Source: Hyphomonas sp. L-53-1-40 (GTDB lineage Bacteria; Pseudomonadota; Alphaproteobacteria; Caulobacterales; Hyphomonadaceae). Taken from it: a stretch of DNA of 64,000 bases. Below are positions 51,826 through 60,680 of the stretch, one piece after another. The stretch's first letter is position 1, and every line of letters starts with the position of its first letter. The translations under genes were made by a program, and so were the position numbers. The notes under the pieces are model-generated. The model worked only from the letters and a program-made list of their open reading frames with translations. It was not told the origin of the DNA and made no database searches. Location: the NCBI RefSeq assembly GCF_000682775.1, contig NZ_AWFI01000021.1, positions 41,364-105,363 on the forward strand, given 5' to 3'.

Positions 51826-52632
51826 CTAACGCCCCTTGAATTCCGCCGGGCGCTTCTCAAGAAACGCCATCATGCCTTCACGCGCGTCTTCCGTTTTCAG
51901 CAGCGGCAGCAATTGCAGGAAAACGTGGTGGACATGTTCGGTGAATGGCTCCGACAGGCCCATCCGCATCAGGCGTTTTGAGGCCTGTACGGCCAGTGGC
52001 GCGTTCGCGGCGATGTCGGCGGCCAAGGCGCGTGCTTCGTCCATCAGCGTGTCATGCGGCACCACTTTTGCGCACAATTGCTCGGCGAGGCATTCCTCTG
52101 CGGTCAGGGTGCGGCCGGTGAAGATCAGTTCGCAGGCCTTCTCCCAGCCGAGCATGCGCGGCAGGAACCAGGTGCCGCCGGATTCCGGCAGGATGCCGCG
52201 CTTGGTGAAGGCTGCCGCCATCTTGGCCTTGTCCGACATGATGCGGATGTCACAGCCGAGCGCCGTATCCATGCCATAGCCTGCCGCGCCGCCATTGATG
52301 GCGCAGATGGTTGGCGTGTCCATATTGAACAGTACGGTCGGCGGCGTGTTGCGCAGATCCAGCGTAGCACTGGCCACAGCGCCGGATCCGATGCCTTCGC
52401 CCTTGGTGGCACTTTCCAGGTTCAAACCCGCGCAGAAGGCCCGGCCCGCCCCGGTCAGGATGACGCAGCGCACATCCGTATCGGCATCTGCCTTCAGCAA
52501 GGCCTTGCACAACTCATCCAGCATCGGGCCGGAAATCGTGTTCAACCGCTCCGGCGCGTTCAGGGTGATGGTCGCGACATGGTCTGCGACCTCATAGAGA
52601 ATTTCAGCAGTCTTGCTTTCTGTGTCCGGCAT
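51826..52632 (-). CDS. Enoyl-CoA hydratase/isomerase family protein
   Basis: Crotonase-fold enzyme of 268 residues. It has the oxyanion-hole segments (CAGLNLESATKG and NGGAAGYGMDTALGCDIRIMSD) and the Glu region KRGILPESGGTWFLPRMLG, where the second catalytic Glu is at PES. It could hydrate enoyl-CoA in beta-oxidation or another acyl-CoA pathway; specificity is unknown. The ATG at 52632 is preferred over upstream starts that would overlap the methyltransferase region. Convergent with the globin gene. Confidence 0.9.
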   Translation of the reverse strand: MPDTESKTAEILYEVADHVATITLNAPERLNTISGPMLDELCKALLKADADTDVRCVILTGAGRAFCAGLNLESATKGEGIGSGAVASATLDLRNTPPTVLFNMDTPTICAINGGAAGYGMDTALGCDIRIMSDKAKMAAAFTKRGILPESGGTWFLPRMLGWEKACELIFTGRTLTAEECLAEQLCAKVVPHDTLMDEARALAADIAANAPLAVQASKRLMRMGLSEPFTEHVHHVFLQLLPLLKTEDAREGMMAFLEKRPAEFKGR

Positions 52633-52684
52633 GGCGCGCTCCCTCTTCTTTTGAGGCGAGCGTAGCGTGGAGGGGCGGGTCGGC

Positions 52685-53524
52685 CTAGGCTGCCCTCGCG
52701 GCAGTTTTCCAGCAGGCTGCCGTGAAGACAATTTCGTCGCCATCAGCAAACTCCATGAAGGTGGCGCGCACCACGTCTATGACTTTCTTCCGGGTCGCCT
52801 CATCCACGCCTTGGGCGATGGCATAGCCGACGGGGCCCATCAGCGAGACATACAGGTCCATGGCCGAGAGGGGAAAGCGGCATTCCACGTCCAGTTTCTC
52901 ACTCACCACGTCCTGCCATCCGGACTCGGACAGGATCCGCTCCACGCGCGCGGCGTCTGCGAAGCCAAACTGGCCACGGGCATTCGGCTCCCGCTCGGGC
53001 AGGCCGGGCAGCAGGGGGCGGGCGCCAGCCTCAGCCGCCGTCATGAACGGGTTCTCCGCCGGGTCACGCCAGCTGAACATGAGCAGCTGTGTGCCCGGCT
53101 GCGCGGCGCGGTTCAGATTGCGGAAGGCGGCAACCGGATCTTCGAAGAACATCACCCCGAACCGGGACGTGATCATGTCGAATCGTCCGGCCTCGAAAGG
53201 ATAGGTTTGCGCATCGGCGACCAGGAACTCCGCGTGTGATCCGGACTCGGCGGCGCGCTTGCGAGCATGGGAAATCATGGTCTCCGAAATATCAAGGCCG
53301 AGGCAGTCAGCTTCCGGCCCCAGCGCCTTCGCCATGGCGAGCGTTGTCGCACCGGTGCCACAGCCGATATCAAGGACAGAATTTGCGTTGGCCGTCGTCA
53401 CCGTCTCGACGAGGATGTCCGCGAAGGGTTGGAAGGCCGTATCCAGCAGCGTCTGCGCGCGCACCCAGGCCTTTCCGCCCGCGCCATTCCACATCTCTTC
53501 CTGATCCTTGTTTGCCATGCTCAT
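52685..53524 (-). CDS. Class I SAM-dependent methyltransferase
   Basis: A 279-residue methyltransferase. SAM motif I is SVLDIGCGTGATTLAMAKALG, and motif II LGLDISETMISHAR; FDMITSRFGVMFFEDPVAAFRNLNRAAQPG is the post-motif region. The EEMWNGAGGKAWVRAQTLLD opening is typical of a group of small-molecule methyltransferases. The ATG has AAGGAG 9 bases upstream. It diverges from a MerR-type regulator and has a promoter-like element with a 19-base spacer, so it is probably the regulator's target. Substrate unknown. Confidence 0.9.
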   Translation of the reverse strand: MSMANKDQEEMWNGAGGKAWVRAQTLLDTAFQPFADILVETVTTANANSVLDIGCGTGATTLAMAKALGPEADCLGLDISETMISHARKRAAESGSHAEFLVADAQTYPFEAGRFDMITSRFGVMFFEDPVAAFRNLNRAAQPGTQLLMFSWRDPAENPFMTAAEAGARPLLPGLPEREPNARGQFGFADAARVERILSESGWQDVVSEKLDVECRFPLSAMDLYVSLMGPVGYAIAQGVDEATRKKVIDVVRATFMEFADGDEIVFTAACWKTAARAA

Positions 53525-53561
53525 CGTACCGCGCTCCTTGTCATTGCGATCTTGTGGAGGC

Positions 53562-53592
53562 ATCCTGCCACTTCAAGTCGACTTGAGGTCAA
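53562..53592 (-). promoter_or_regulatory. MerR-type promoter/operator of the methyltransferase gene
   Basis: On the minus strand TTGACC (53592-53587) and CAGGAT (53567-53562) are separated by 19 bases, the long spacer of MerR-activated promoters. The spacer contains the perfect 14-bp palindrome TCAAGTCGACTTGA (53573-53586), reminiscent of the CTCAAG dyad of SoxR-type sites. Confidence 0.6.
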
Positions 53593-53601
53593 GAGCCTAT
53601 C

Positions 53602-54030
53602 ATGGAAATTTCCGACGTTGCCAAACAATCCGGGATCCCGGCCTCCACCCTGCGCTATTATGAAGAACGCGGCCTGATCCGTTCGATGGGGCGACGCGGC
53701 CTCCGGCGCCTGTTTGATGAAGACGTTCTGGAACGGCTCGGCCTGATCTCGCTCGGCCGCGCGGCAGGTTTCACGCTGGACGAGATCGCCGCCATGATGT
53801 CGGAAGAGGGGCCCCGCATCGAGCGTGCGGCGCTCATGTCAAAGGCGGACGAACTGGACGAGAAGATCCGTCAGATGACGATCATGCGCGATGGCCTGCG
53901 CCACGCCGCCAACTGCCGCGCGCCAAGCCATATGGAATGCCCCAGCTTCCGCCGCATCCTCCGCGCCGCCATGACGGGGAGAATCTCAGCGAAGGGCAAT
54001 CCGGTTGGGCTGGCAAACCGAAAAGGCTAA
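53602..54030 (+). CDS. MerR-family transcriptional regulator
   Basis: A 142-residue MerR protein. The winged HTH is clear ([60 protein letters not shown]), followed by the dimer helix (80-100) and a loop with Cys105 and Cys113 (CRAPSHMEC then P). The Cys-x7-Cys-Pro spacing matches CueR/ZntR metal loops, but the partner Ser or Cys at the start of the dimer helix is not evident, so metal sensing is a hypothesis. Regulates probably the divergent methyltransferase. Its TAA stop shares CTAA with the lepA stop. Confidence 0.92.
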   Translation: MEISDVAKQSGIPASTLRYYEERGLIRSMGRRGLRRLFDEDVLERLGLISLGRAAGFTLDEIAAMMSEEGPRIERAALMSKADELDEKIRQMTIMRDGLRHAANCRAPSHMECPSFRRILRAAMTGRISAKGNPVGLANRKG

Positions 54031-55832
54031 TCCCCATCCATGCGTAGGGCTGCCACAAACGCTTCCTGCGGAATCTCGACCTTGCCGAACTGGCGCATGC
54101 GCTTTTTACCGGCGGCCTGCTTGTCGAGCAGTTTGCGTTTCCGGCTGGCATCGCCGCCATAGCATTTCGCTGTGACGTCTTTCCTCATGGCACTGAGGGT
54201 TTCGCGCGCGATCACCTTGCCGCCAATGGCTGCCTGGATCGGAATCTTGAACATCTGGCGGGGGATAAGGTCTTTCAGACGCTCGCACATCTGGCGGCCC
54301 CGGCTTTCGGCGCGGTCGCGGTGCACCAGCATGGCGAGCGCATCGACCGGCTCGTCATTGACCAGGATCTGCAGTTTGACGAGATTTTCGGCACGGTGGC
54401 CGACAATCTCATAGTCAAAGCTCGCATAGCCGCGGCTGATCGATTTCAGGCGGTCATAGAAATCGAACACGACCTCGTTGAGCGGCAGTTCGTATTTCAC
54501 CATCGCCCGTCCGCCAACATAGGACAGTTCGGTCTGGATACCGCGCCGATCCTGGCATAGCTTCAGGATGCCGCCAAGATATTCGTCCGGCGTATAGATC
54601 GTCGCATTGATCCACGGCTCGCGGATTTCGGCAACGCGCACGACATCGGGCATGTCTGCCGGATTGTGGAGTTCGATTTCCGATCCGTCCGTCATCGTCA
54701 TTTCATAGACAACGCTCGGCGCGGTCGCGATCAGGTCGAGGTCGAACTCGCGGCTGAGGCGTTCCTGAATGATTTCGAGATGCAGCAGGCCGAGAAAGCC
54801 GCAGCGGAAGCCCATGCCGAGCGCGGCGGAGGTTTCCATCTCCCACGTAAAGCTTGCATCATTCAGGCGCAGCTTGCCCATCGCCGCGCGCAAATCGTCA
54901 AAGTCGCCCGCATCCATCGGAAACAGGCCGCAGAACACGACCGGCTGGACTTCCTTATAGCCGGGCAGGGCCTTGTCACAGGGTCGCTTGTCTTCCGTGA
55001 TCGTATCACCCACGGCCGTTTCGCCGACTTCCTTGATCGAAGCCACGAAGTAGCCGACTTCGCCCGGCCCAAGCGCCTCAACGTCGGTGAGTTTTGGATT
55101 GAACGTGCCGACCTTGTCAATTTCATAGACGCCGCCGGTGCGCATCATCTTGATCTTCTGCTTCTTCTTCAGCACGCCATCATGAATGCGCACGATGACG
55201 ACCACGCCGAGATAAGGGTCGTAATAGGCGTCCACCAGCGCAGCCTTCAGCGGCGCGTCGACTTCGCCCGTCTTTGGAGCAGGCAGGCGCTGGACAATGG
55301 CTTCCAGCGTTTCTGAAATGCCGAGACCGGTCTTGGCCGAGGTCTCGATGGCGTCAGAGGCATCAAGTCCGATCACGTCCTCGATCTGGGCCTTCACGCG
55401 CTCGACGTCAGCAGCTGGCAGGTCGACCTTGTTCAGAACCGGCACGATCTCATGGTTTTGGTCAATGGCCTGATAGACGTTTGCCAGCGTCTGCGCCTCA
55501 ACGCCCTGCGAGGCATCAACGACCAGTAGCGAGCCTTCACACGCGGCCAGGCAGCGGCTGACTTCATAGGCAAAGTCGACATGGCCCGGCGTGTCCATCA
55601 GGTTCAGAACATAGGTCTCGCCGTCCTGCGCCTCATAGGTCAGGCGCACGGTCTGGGCCTTGATGGTGATGCCGCGCTCTTTCTCGATATCCATCGAGTC
55701 GAGCACCTGCTCCTTCATTTCGCGTTCGGTCAGGCCGCCGCAATGCTGGATCAGGCGATCCGCCAGCGTCGACTTGCCATGGTCGATATGGGCGATGATG
55801 GAAAAATTGCGGATTTTGTCACGTGAGATCAT
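54027..55832 (-). CDS. lepA: Elongation factor 4 (LepA, back-translocase)
   Basis: Ribosomal GTPase that remobilises stalled or wrongly translocated ribosomes. The G-domain has AHIDHGKST (G1), TIKAQTVRL (G2 region), DTPGHVDF (G3) and NKVDLPAAD (G4); the C-terminal LepA-specific domain includes [27 protein letters not shown]. Length is 601 residues. The ATG at 55832 is the conventional start. Its immediate upstream (from 55843) is one copy of a 27-bp repeat that bounds the inserted segment, so the gene's promoter region has been altered by that insertion. Confidence 0.97.
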   Translation of the reverse strand: MISRDKIRNFSIIAHIDHGKSTLADRLIQHCGGLTEREMKEQVLDSMDIEKERGITIKAQTVRLTYEAQDGETYVLNLMDTPGHVDFAYEVSRCLAACEGSLLVVDASQGVEAQTLANVYQAIDQNHEIVPVLNKVDLPAADVERVKAQIEDVIGLDASDAIETSAKTGLGISETLEAIVQRLPAPKTGEVDAPLKAALVDAYYDPYLGVVVIVRIHDGVLKKKQKIKMMRTGGVYEIDKVGTFNPKLTDVEALGPGEVGYFVASIKEVGETAVGDTITEDKRPCDKALPGYKEVQPVVFCGLFPMDAGDFDDLRAAMGKLRLNDASFTWEMETSAALGMGFRCGFLGLLHLEIIQERLSREFDLDLIATAPSVVYEMTMTDGSEIELHNPADMPDVVRVAEIREPWINATIYTPDEYLGGILKLCQDRRGIQTELSYVGGRAMVKYELPLNEVVFDFYDRLKSISRGYASFDYEIVGHRAENLVKLQILVNDEPVDALAMLVHRDRAESRGRQMCERLKDLIPRQMFKIPIQAAIGGKVIARETLSAMRKDVTAKCYGGDASRKRKLLDKQAAGKKRMRQFGKVEIPQEAFVAALRMDGD

Positions 55833-55842
55833 GGCCGGGATA

Positions 55843-55869
55843 TAACCGCGCTTTGGCCTCGCGGGAAGC
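55843..55869. repeat. 27-bp direct repeat, left copy
   Basis: Identical to 57049-57075. Lies 10 bp upstream of the lepA start codon, so it is in the lepA leader or promoter. It contains CCGCG at 55846-55850 and CGCGG at 55860-55864. Confidence 0.95.
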
Positions 55870-55912
55870 ACTCTATCACTGCTAAAAGCTGGAATAAGCT
55901 ACTGCTTGTGGC

Positions 55913-56929
55913 TTAAAACCGTTGCTTGTTTAAAAGCATAAGAATGCGTCGCTCGCGTTGCCAAAATTTCTTGTCTTTTGTTTTATGGCAGTAAGCTCGC
56001 TCAAACTGATATGCTAACCAAATAAAGTTTTCGAAGTTTGTTTTTCCATCATCTGGTACGTTGCACTCCTTACCACGATGATGTGCGCCTTTTGCGTTGA
56101 CCTCATCTTCGATGACTTTTCCCCATTTCGTCATTGTTCCGCGGACAATATCTACCACGGCATCATAGGTATAGCGGAAGTCCAAACGGCCTGATCGAAC
56201 GCCGATTGCGAGCCGCTCCATGATGTTGAGATACTCCCAAATAATTTCGATACTGCGTCTGTCGAACTTGATGCGATCTGTGATGTCCCTCACAGGCAGC
56301 TGCGAGTTTTCTGTCGCAACCATCTTGAGAAAATTCATTTCCAGTAATGAGGGATGGATGGGTTTTTCAAAACCTCTATTTTCAGTCCAATAGCTATTGA
56401 CTAACGTAGCTTGGCGGCGAATGAGCAAGACATGGGGGTCAAGCAGCATATCTCTCAAAGCACCCTCAGTTTCTGCAATCCGGTGCGCGGTTTGGTTCTG
56501 AAAGTTTGTGACGAGCCACCCTAGAGCCGCAACGCTTGCGGATGCCACCAAGCCTATAGAGGACCAAAATCTCCAACTTTCCTCTCTGGGGCCCAGCGAA
56601 AGATGCATTTTGAGAACGATAGCAAGAGATATTATGCAAGAAGCTACCAGCACGATGAGTCTTAGAAATCTCATCGAATGTCGTAGCGGCGGCTCCAGCA
56701 AACCGTAACGTGCGTACACCTTTGACCTAGAGTAAAATAAATCCTCAACTATCCAAAGCATTGCGCCAGTAGCCAGTAGCCCGTTGATGTGACCTAAGGG
56801 CGTTATAGTGGTTTGGAAAAACGATGAGAGATTGGGCTTAAATACCAAATACCACACGCCGCAGACTAGCAATGCTTGCATGACCGATCGAGCGGCAAAA
56901 AATCCGACATCGCGAACCCAGCCCCCCAT
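55913..56929 (-). CDS. Membrane protein with DUF4760-like domain, in the AT-rich insertion
   Basis: A 338-residue protein with four hydrophobic spans in the N-terminal half (about 10-30, 43-65, 88-108, 121-141) and a soluble, charged C-terminal half. The C-terminal sequence, with ALRDMLLDPHVLLIRRQAT, a FDRRSIEIIWEYLNIMERLAIGVRSGRLDFRYTYDAVVDIVRG core and FENFIWLAYQFERAY, resembles DUF4760-type proteins, which I recall near mobile and defence-related genes. Base composition and codon use differ strongly from neighbours. It is the only sizeable gene inside the direct-repeat-bounded segment. No function is assigned; anti-phage or stress cargo is an inference. Confidence 0.75.
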   Translation of the reverse strand: MGGWVRDVGFFAARSVMQALLVCGVWYLVFKPNLSSFFQTTITPLGHINGLLATGAMLWIVEDLFYSRSKVYARYGLLEPPLRHSMRFLRLIVLVASCIISLAIVLKMHLSLGPREESWRFWSSIGLVASASVAALGWLVTNFQNQTAHRIAETEGALRDMLLDPHVLLIRRQATLVNSYWTENRGFEKPIHPSLLEMNFLKMVATENSQLPVRDITDRIKFDRRSIEIIWEYLNIMERLAIGVRSGRLDFRYTYDAVVDIVRGTMTKWGKVIEDEVNAKGAHHRGKECNVPDDGKTNFENFIWLAYQFERAYCHKTKDKKFWQRERRILMLLNKQRF

Positions 56930-56960
56930 AGGCTGTCTCTACAGGTCTTTTTCAGAAATC

Positions 56961-57140
56961 ATGTGGCGCTCCATTGTCGAACTTATTAAACTACTTAGGC
57001 GAGGAGAGAAAGATATAACTGAAGAGTTTCTAATCAATACGCAAAACTTAACCGCGCTTTGGCCTCGCGGGAAGCGTTCTCGTTCAGGCGGGGGCCGGTT
57101 CTGGCGCCCTGAGGTGCAGAATGTCGCGGATTTCCATTAA
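56961..57140 (+). CDS. Short reading frame crossing the right repeat, possible gene fragment
   Basis: A 59-residue frame divergent from the membrane protein gene. The first 30 residues (MWRSIVELIKLLRRGEKDI and following TEEFLINTQN) have the charged helical character of a real protein, but from about residue 31 the frame runs through the 27-bp repeat into host sequence. It may be the start of a gene cut at the repeat. The ribosome site is weak. Confidence 0.3.
   Translation: MWRSIVELIKLLRRGEKDITEEFLINTQNLTALWPRGKRSRSGGGRFWRPEVQNVADFH
57049..57075. repeat. 27-bp direct repeat, right copy
   Basis: Identical to 55843-55869. Sequence beyond it returns to the GC-rich host composition; the host junction ancestral to the insertion would join the left flank at 55869 to 57076. 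Confidence 0.95.
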
Positions 57141-57221
57141 AATCAGGAAACTCCGGAACAAGTCGACGTGCCTTCCATTGATTCTGCGTCACACAAACAC
57201 GCACTCAGGAAGGATTTTCCC

Positions 57222-57716
57222 ATGAGCATCCAGACGCTCGAAGACCTCTATATTGACCAGCTGCAAGACCTCTACAGCGCCAATCGCCAATCCCTCAAGG
57301 TGACTGAGAAGCTCGCTGGAAAGGCCCATAATCCGAAGCTGCAGGATGCGCTCAAGCGCGGCGTCAGCGGCATTGAGGACGGGATCAACGCCGTCGAAGG
57401 CCTGATCCGCAAGCACAAGGCCGACCCGCGCGGCGAATTCTGTCAGGGCATGGAAGGCCTCGTCAAAGAAGCGAAAGCCCACGCCATTGATGCCGAGATC
57501 GAGGACAAGGATGTCCGCGATGCCTCTATCATCTCGCAATACCAGCGCATGACCCACTACGCCCTTGCCGGCTACGGCACCGTGCTGGCCTTTGCCCGTC
57601 GCCTTGGCCTCAAGGACGACGCCGAACAGCTCCAGACCTGTCTCGACAACACCTATTCGGGTGATCGCGAGATGTCACAGCTGGCCGAAGGCGAAGTGAA
57701 CCGCGAAGCGGCCTGA
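57222..57716 (+). CDS. DUF892 ferritin-like protein (YciE/YciF family)
   Basis: A 164-residue four-helix ferritin-like protein. It starts SIQTLEDLYIDQLQDLYSANRQSLKVTEKLAGKAHNPKLQDALKRG, the DUF892 signature, with Glu and His residues placed to bind a di-metal centre; the later stretch DASIISQYQRMTHYALAGYGTVLAFARRLG is the second helix pair. The family is linked to stress in enterics, but the reaction is unknown. AGGAAGG lies before the ATG at 57222; a longer frame upstream to 57168 lacks a good site. A hairpin follows. Confidence 0.9.
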   Translation: MSIQTLEDLYIDQLQDLYSANRQSLKVTEKLAGKAHNPKLQDALKRGVSGIEDGINAVEGLIRKHKADPRGEFCQGMEGLVKEAKAHAIDAEIEDKDVRDASIISQYQRMTHYALAGYGTVLAFARRLGLKDDAEQLQTCLDNTYSGDREMSQLAEGEVNREAA

Positions 57717-57777
57717 TTCCACCCCCCAAGGCGGGCTGGCTGACTTGTAACTCCGGCTGGCCTCCACGGGGTGGGAG

Positions 57778-57802
57778 CCCGGTCTGGCGCTGCCAGGCCG
57801 GG
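57778..57802. terminator. Bidirectional hairpin between DUF892 and AbgT genes
   Basis: CCCGG-CTGGC and GCCAG-CCGGG form a 10-bp stem with one T/G mismatch around a 3-base loop, followed by TTT. It lies between two converging genes. Confidence 0.6.
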
Positions 57803-57815
57803 TTTGCCGTGCGCG

Positions 57816-59405
57816 CTATCCCGCCGCGCCGGGTACGGTGATATGCGCCGGGGCGCCGGGGCCAAAATCCATGCCAAGGAAGATCCAGCCCATCATCAGC
57901 ACAACGCCCGTGATCAGCATCCAGACCGAATAGGGAATCATCATTGCGGTCAGGCTGCCAAGGCCGAAATCACTTTGCCAGCGACGCGCGAAGACCAGGA
58001 TCAGCGGGAAGTAGACCATCAGCGGTGTGATGATGTTCGTCGCGCCATCGCCTACGCGATAGGCCGCTGTGGCGCCTTCCGGGCTGATACCCAACAGCAT
58101 CAGCATCGGCACCAGCACAGGCGCCAACAATGCCCATTTCGCGCTGGCCGAGCCGACGAAAAGATTCAGCAGCGCCGAGAACAAGACGATCAGGCCCAGC
58201 ACGATCGGCAGCGGCAATCCGCTATTCTGGATTGCGTCCGCGCCATGCACCGCCGAGATCAGTCCGAGATTGGACCAGCCGAACATCGCCACGAAATGCG
58301 CCGCCGCGAAGGCGAGGACGAGGTAATAGCCCAGATCCTTCATCGCCTCGGTCATCATGTTCACGAGATCGCGGTGATTGTTGATCGTATTGGCCGCCGC
58401 GCCATAGGCCCAGCCTGCCGCCAGGAACAGGATGAGGAAACCCGCGACCAGCGACCGGAAGAACGGCCCGGCCTTCTGGTACCACGGGTCGCCATCTGTG
58501 CCCGGTCCATCTGCCAGCAGCGGCGTACCCGGCCCGAACGTCATGAATGCCCACAGTGCGCAGACACCCAGCACAGCCAGTCCCGCCATGCGCAGGCCCT
58601 TTTGCTGCTCGGCGGTGAGCGGCTTGTCCTCATCGCCTGCCTGCACAGCGGCCTCAGGGGAGGGGACCCATTTGCCAAGGCGCGGTTCGATGACCTTGTC
58701 AGTCACAAACCAGATGACCGGCAGGTAGATCAGCAGCAGCGCGATGATGAAATACGCATTGCCGGCAATGTTCATCGTCCAGCCCGCATCGATATTGCTC
58801 GCGCCATAAGCGGCCTCGGTGATGCCGAACAACAGCGCGTCCAGCTGGCCGGGGGAGATGTTGGCGGAAAACCCGCCCGAGACGCCCGCAAAGGCCGCGG
58901 CGATCCCGGCCAGCGGGTGGCGCCCGGCCGAGGCAAACAGGATGCCTGCCAGCGGGATCATCACCACATAGCCCGCATCGGCGGCATGGTTCGACAGCAT
59001 CGCCACCAGCGCGACCAGCGGCGTCAGCAAGAATTTCGGCGCATTGCGCACCGCCGCCCGGATCGCGCTCGAAAACAGCCCTGAGCGCTCTGCCACGCCC
59101 GCGCCCAGCATCACGACCAGCACATAGCCGAGCGGATGGAAGTGCGTGAACGTCTTCGGCATGTCCACCCAGAGGCGCTGTATGTTCTCGGCCGAGAACA
59201 GGCTCGCCGACTCAATGACCAGCGGCGTGCCGCCGTCTGTTACCTGCGTCGGGTGCGGCGCGCTGAAACTGGTCCAGGCCGCGATCTGTGAAATCGCCAT
59301 CAGGGCGATGATCAGATAGAAAAACAGGAAGACCGGATCGGGCAGGCGGTTGCCCGTCTTCTCCACCCATCCCAGGAATCCCTTATTGGTCGCTGCCTCG
59401 GCCAT
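57816..59405 (-). CDS. AbgT-family transporter
   Basis: A 529-residue AbgT-type transporter. Family members import p-aminobenzoyl-glutamate or export antimetabolites (sulfonamides) by proton coupling. Conserved stretches are NRLPDPVFLFFYLIIALMAIS near the N-terminus, VVMLGAGVAERSGLFSSAIRAAVRNAPKFLLTPLVALVAMLSNHAADAGYVVMIPL in the middle and LFVGSASAKWALLAPVLVPMLMLLGISPEGATAAYRVGDGATNIITPLM, which holds the helical hairpin core. The ATG at 59405 has AGGGGA upstream by 7 bases; two more in-frame starts lie at 59411 and 59423. Substrate not fixed. Confidence 0.93.
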   Translation of the reverse strand: MAEAATNKGFLGWVEKTGNRLPDPVFLFFYLIIALMAISQIAAWTSFSAPHPTQVTDGGTPLVIESASLFSAENIQRLWVDMPKTFTHFHPLGYVLVVMLGAGVAERSGLFSSAIRAAVRNAPKFLLTPLVALVAMLSNHAADAGYVVMIPLAGILFASAGRHPLAGIAAAFAGVSGGFSANISPGQLDALLFGITEAAYGASNIDAGWTMNIAGNAYFIIALLLIYLPVIWFVTDKVIEPRLGKWVPSPEAAVQAGDEDKPLTAEQQKGLRMAGLAVLGVCALWAFMTFGPGTPLLADGPGTDGDPWYQKAGPFFRSLVAGFLILFLAAGWAYGAAANTINNHRDLVNMMTEAMKDLGYYLVLAFAAAHFVAMFGWSNLGLISAVHGADAIQNSGLPLPIVLGLIVLFSALLNLFVGSASAKWALLAPVLVPMLMLLGISPEGATAAYRVGDGATNIITPLMVYFPLILVFARRWQSDFGLGSLTAMMIPYSVWMLITGVVLMMGWIFLGMDFGPGAPAHITVPGAAG

Positions 59406-59561
59406 GCCCATTTCCCCTGTCAAAACCAGATCAAGCGGGACACCTTATTGCCAATTGCCGCGCTGGCAATATTCCGCCCCATATCCGCCGCAGCCCGCGC
59501 ACTGGTGACCCCCCGCCAAATGCGCTAATCAGGGGCCATCGTTACAAGACCGGTCCCGCCC

Positions 59562-60659
59562 ATGCCCGATACACAACACGCCGCGCCCAAACAGGGCATT
59601 ACCGACGAAGGCTACCTCACCGACAGCTGGTATCTGGCCGCGCCGTCCACCGAACTGGTCCCGGGCAAGCAGCACCGCATCATGGTGCTGGGCGAACCCG
59701 TCGTCGTCGGCCGCACACCCAAGGGCGAACCCTTTGCCCTGCGCGACATCTGTCCCCACCGCCTCGTGCCGCTCTCGGCCGGCCAGCAGCTGGAGACGGA
59801 TGGCGAGTGGACGTTGCAATGCCCGTATCATGGCTGGCGCTTTGGCACCGATGGTGGCTGCAAGCTGATGCCGTCCCTCACCGACGACAGCCCCTACGAC
59901 CCGTCCAGGGTGAAAGTGCGCCGCTATCCGGTGCATGAGGCCAATGGCGCGGTCTATCTTTATGTCGCCCACAATCCCCGTGAGCTTGCGCCCCCTGCCG
60001 TGCCGCCGCCGGAATTCGGCCCACTGCCGGACAAGCCCGGCTTTGTCATCCATGACGTGTTCAACACCCATATGGATGATGCCGTGGTCGGCCTTATGGA
60101 CCCGGCCCATGTGCCCTTCGTGCACAATCAATGGTGGTGGCGTCCGCCCTCGGTGGGCCTGAAGCTGAAGGAAAAGCCCTTCATCCCGACCGAGCGCGGC
60201 TGGGCGATTGACCGTCACGCGCCGAGTTCGAACTCGAAACTCTATCGCTGGGTGTTCGGGGATGATGTGGAAACCGAGATCCGGTTCCAGTTGCCCGGCT
60301 ATCGCTGGGAAATTATCTCCAATGACAAGGCCCGTCTGCTGACGCTCACCTGCCTGACGCCTGAGGCTCCGAAACGTACACGGATCACCCAGTTCACCTG
60401 GTGGACCGGCGCGCCGCTGCTCCACCTCGCCGTGCCGATTGCCAAGCCGATGGCCCGCAAGTTCCTCCGCCAGGATGGCGACATGGTGGATCTGCAAAAT
60501 CAGGGCATGGCCCACCAGAAGGCCATGATGTGGATCGACGACATCGACGTGCAGGCCAAATGGTACCAGCGCCTCAAACGTGAGTGGACGGAGTGCCGGA
60601 CCGAGGGGCGGGACTTCACGAACCCGATCGAGCCGCGGATGCTGAAGTGGATGAGTTAG
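59562..60659 (+). CDS. Rieske non-haem iron ring-hydroxylating oxygenase
   Basis: An oxygenase subunit of 365 residues. The Rieske cluster motif is complete (CPHR with Cys64/His66, CPYHGW with Cys87/His90), and the catalytic iron site is D-P-A-H-V-P-F-V-H with His183 and His188 (DPAHVPFVHN). It resembles vanillate O-demethylase or phthalate-type oxygenases. No reductase or ferredoxin lies next to it, so electron donors must be elsewhere. The 138-bp region upstream separates it from the divergent AbgT gene. Confidence 0.9.
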   Translation: MPDTQHAAPKQGITDEGYLTDSWYLAAPSTELVPGKQHRIMVLGEPVVVGRTPKGEPFALRDICPHRLVPLSAGQQLETDGEWTLQCPYHGWRFGTDGGCKLMPSLTDDSPYDPSRVKVRRYPVHEANGAVYLYVAHNPRELAPPAVPPPEFGPLPDKPGFVIHDVFNTHMDDAVVGLMDPAHVPFVHNQWWWRPPSVGLKLKEKPFIPTERGWAIDRHAPSSNSKLYRWVFGDDVETEIRFQLPGYRWEIISNDKARLLTLTCLTPEAPKRTRITQFTWWTGAPLLHLAVPIAKPMARKFLRQDGDMVDLQNQGMAHQKAMMWIDDIDVQAKWYQRLKREWTECRTEGRDFTNPIEPRMLKWMS

Positions 60660-60680
60660 GGGCCGTTCCTCTCCTCCTGA

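Larger units (their letters stand above)
55843..57075. mobile_element. Small insertion bounded by perfect 27-bp direct repeats
   Basis: Identical 27-bp copies (55843-55869 and 57049-57075; starting TAACCGCG, ending GGGAAGC) flank a segment of about 1.18 kb that is markedly more AT-rich than its surroundings. It contains a leftward membrane-protein gene and a short rightward reading frame. One repeat plus insert is 1206 bp. The repeat contains a CCGCG/CGCGG inverted pair like a recombination core. There is no integrase or transposase in the segment. It looks like an integration, with the repeat being an att-like or target duplication. Confidence 0.7.

Noticed and set aside
57771..59084. Plus-strand frame of about 437 residues, very His/Arg/Gln-rich, opposite the AbgT gene
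   Set aside because: Typical shadow composition of a membrane protein read backwards; the AbgT gene is intact.
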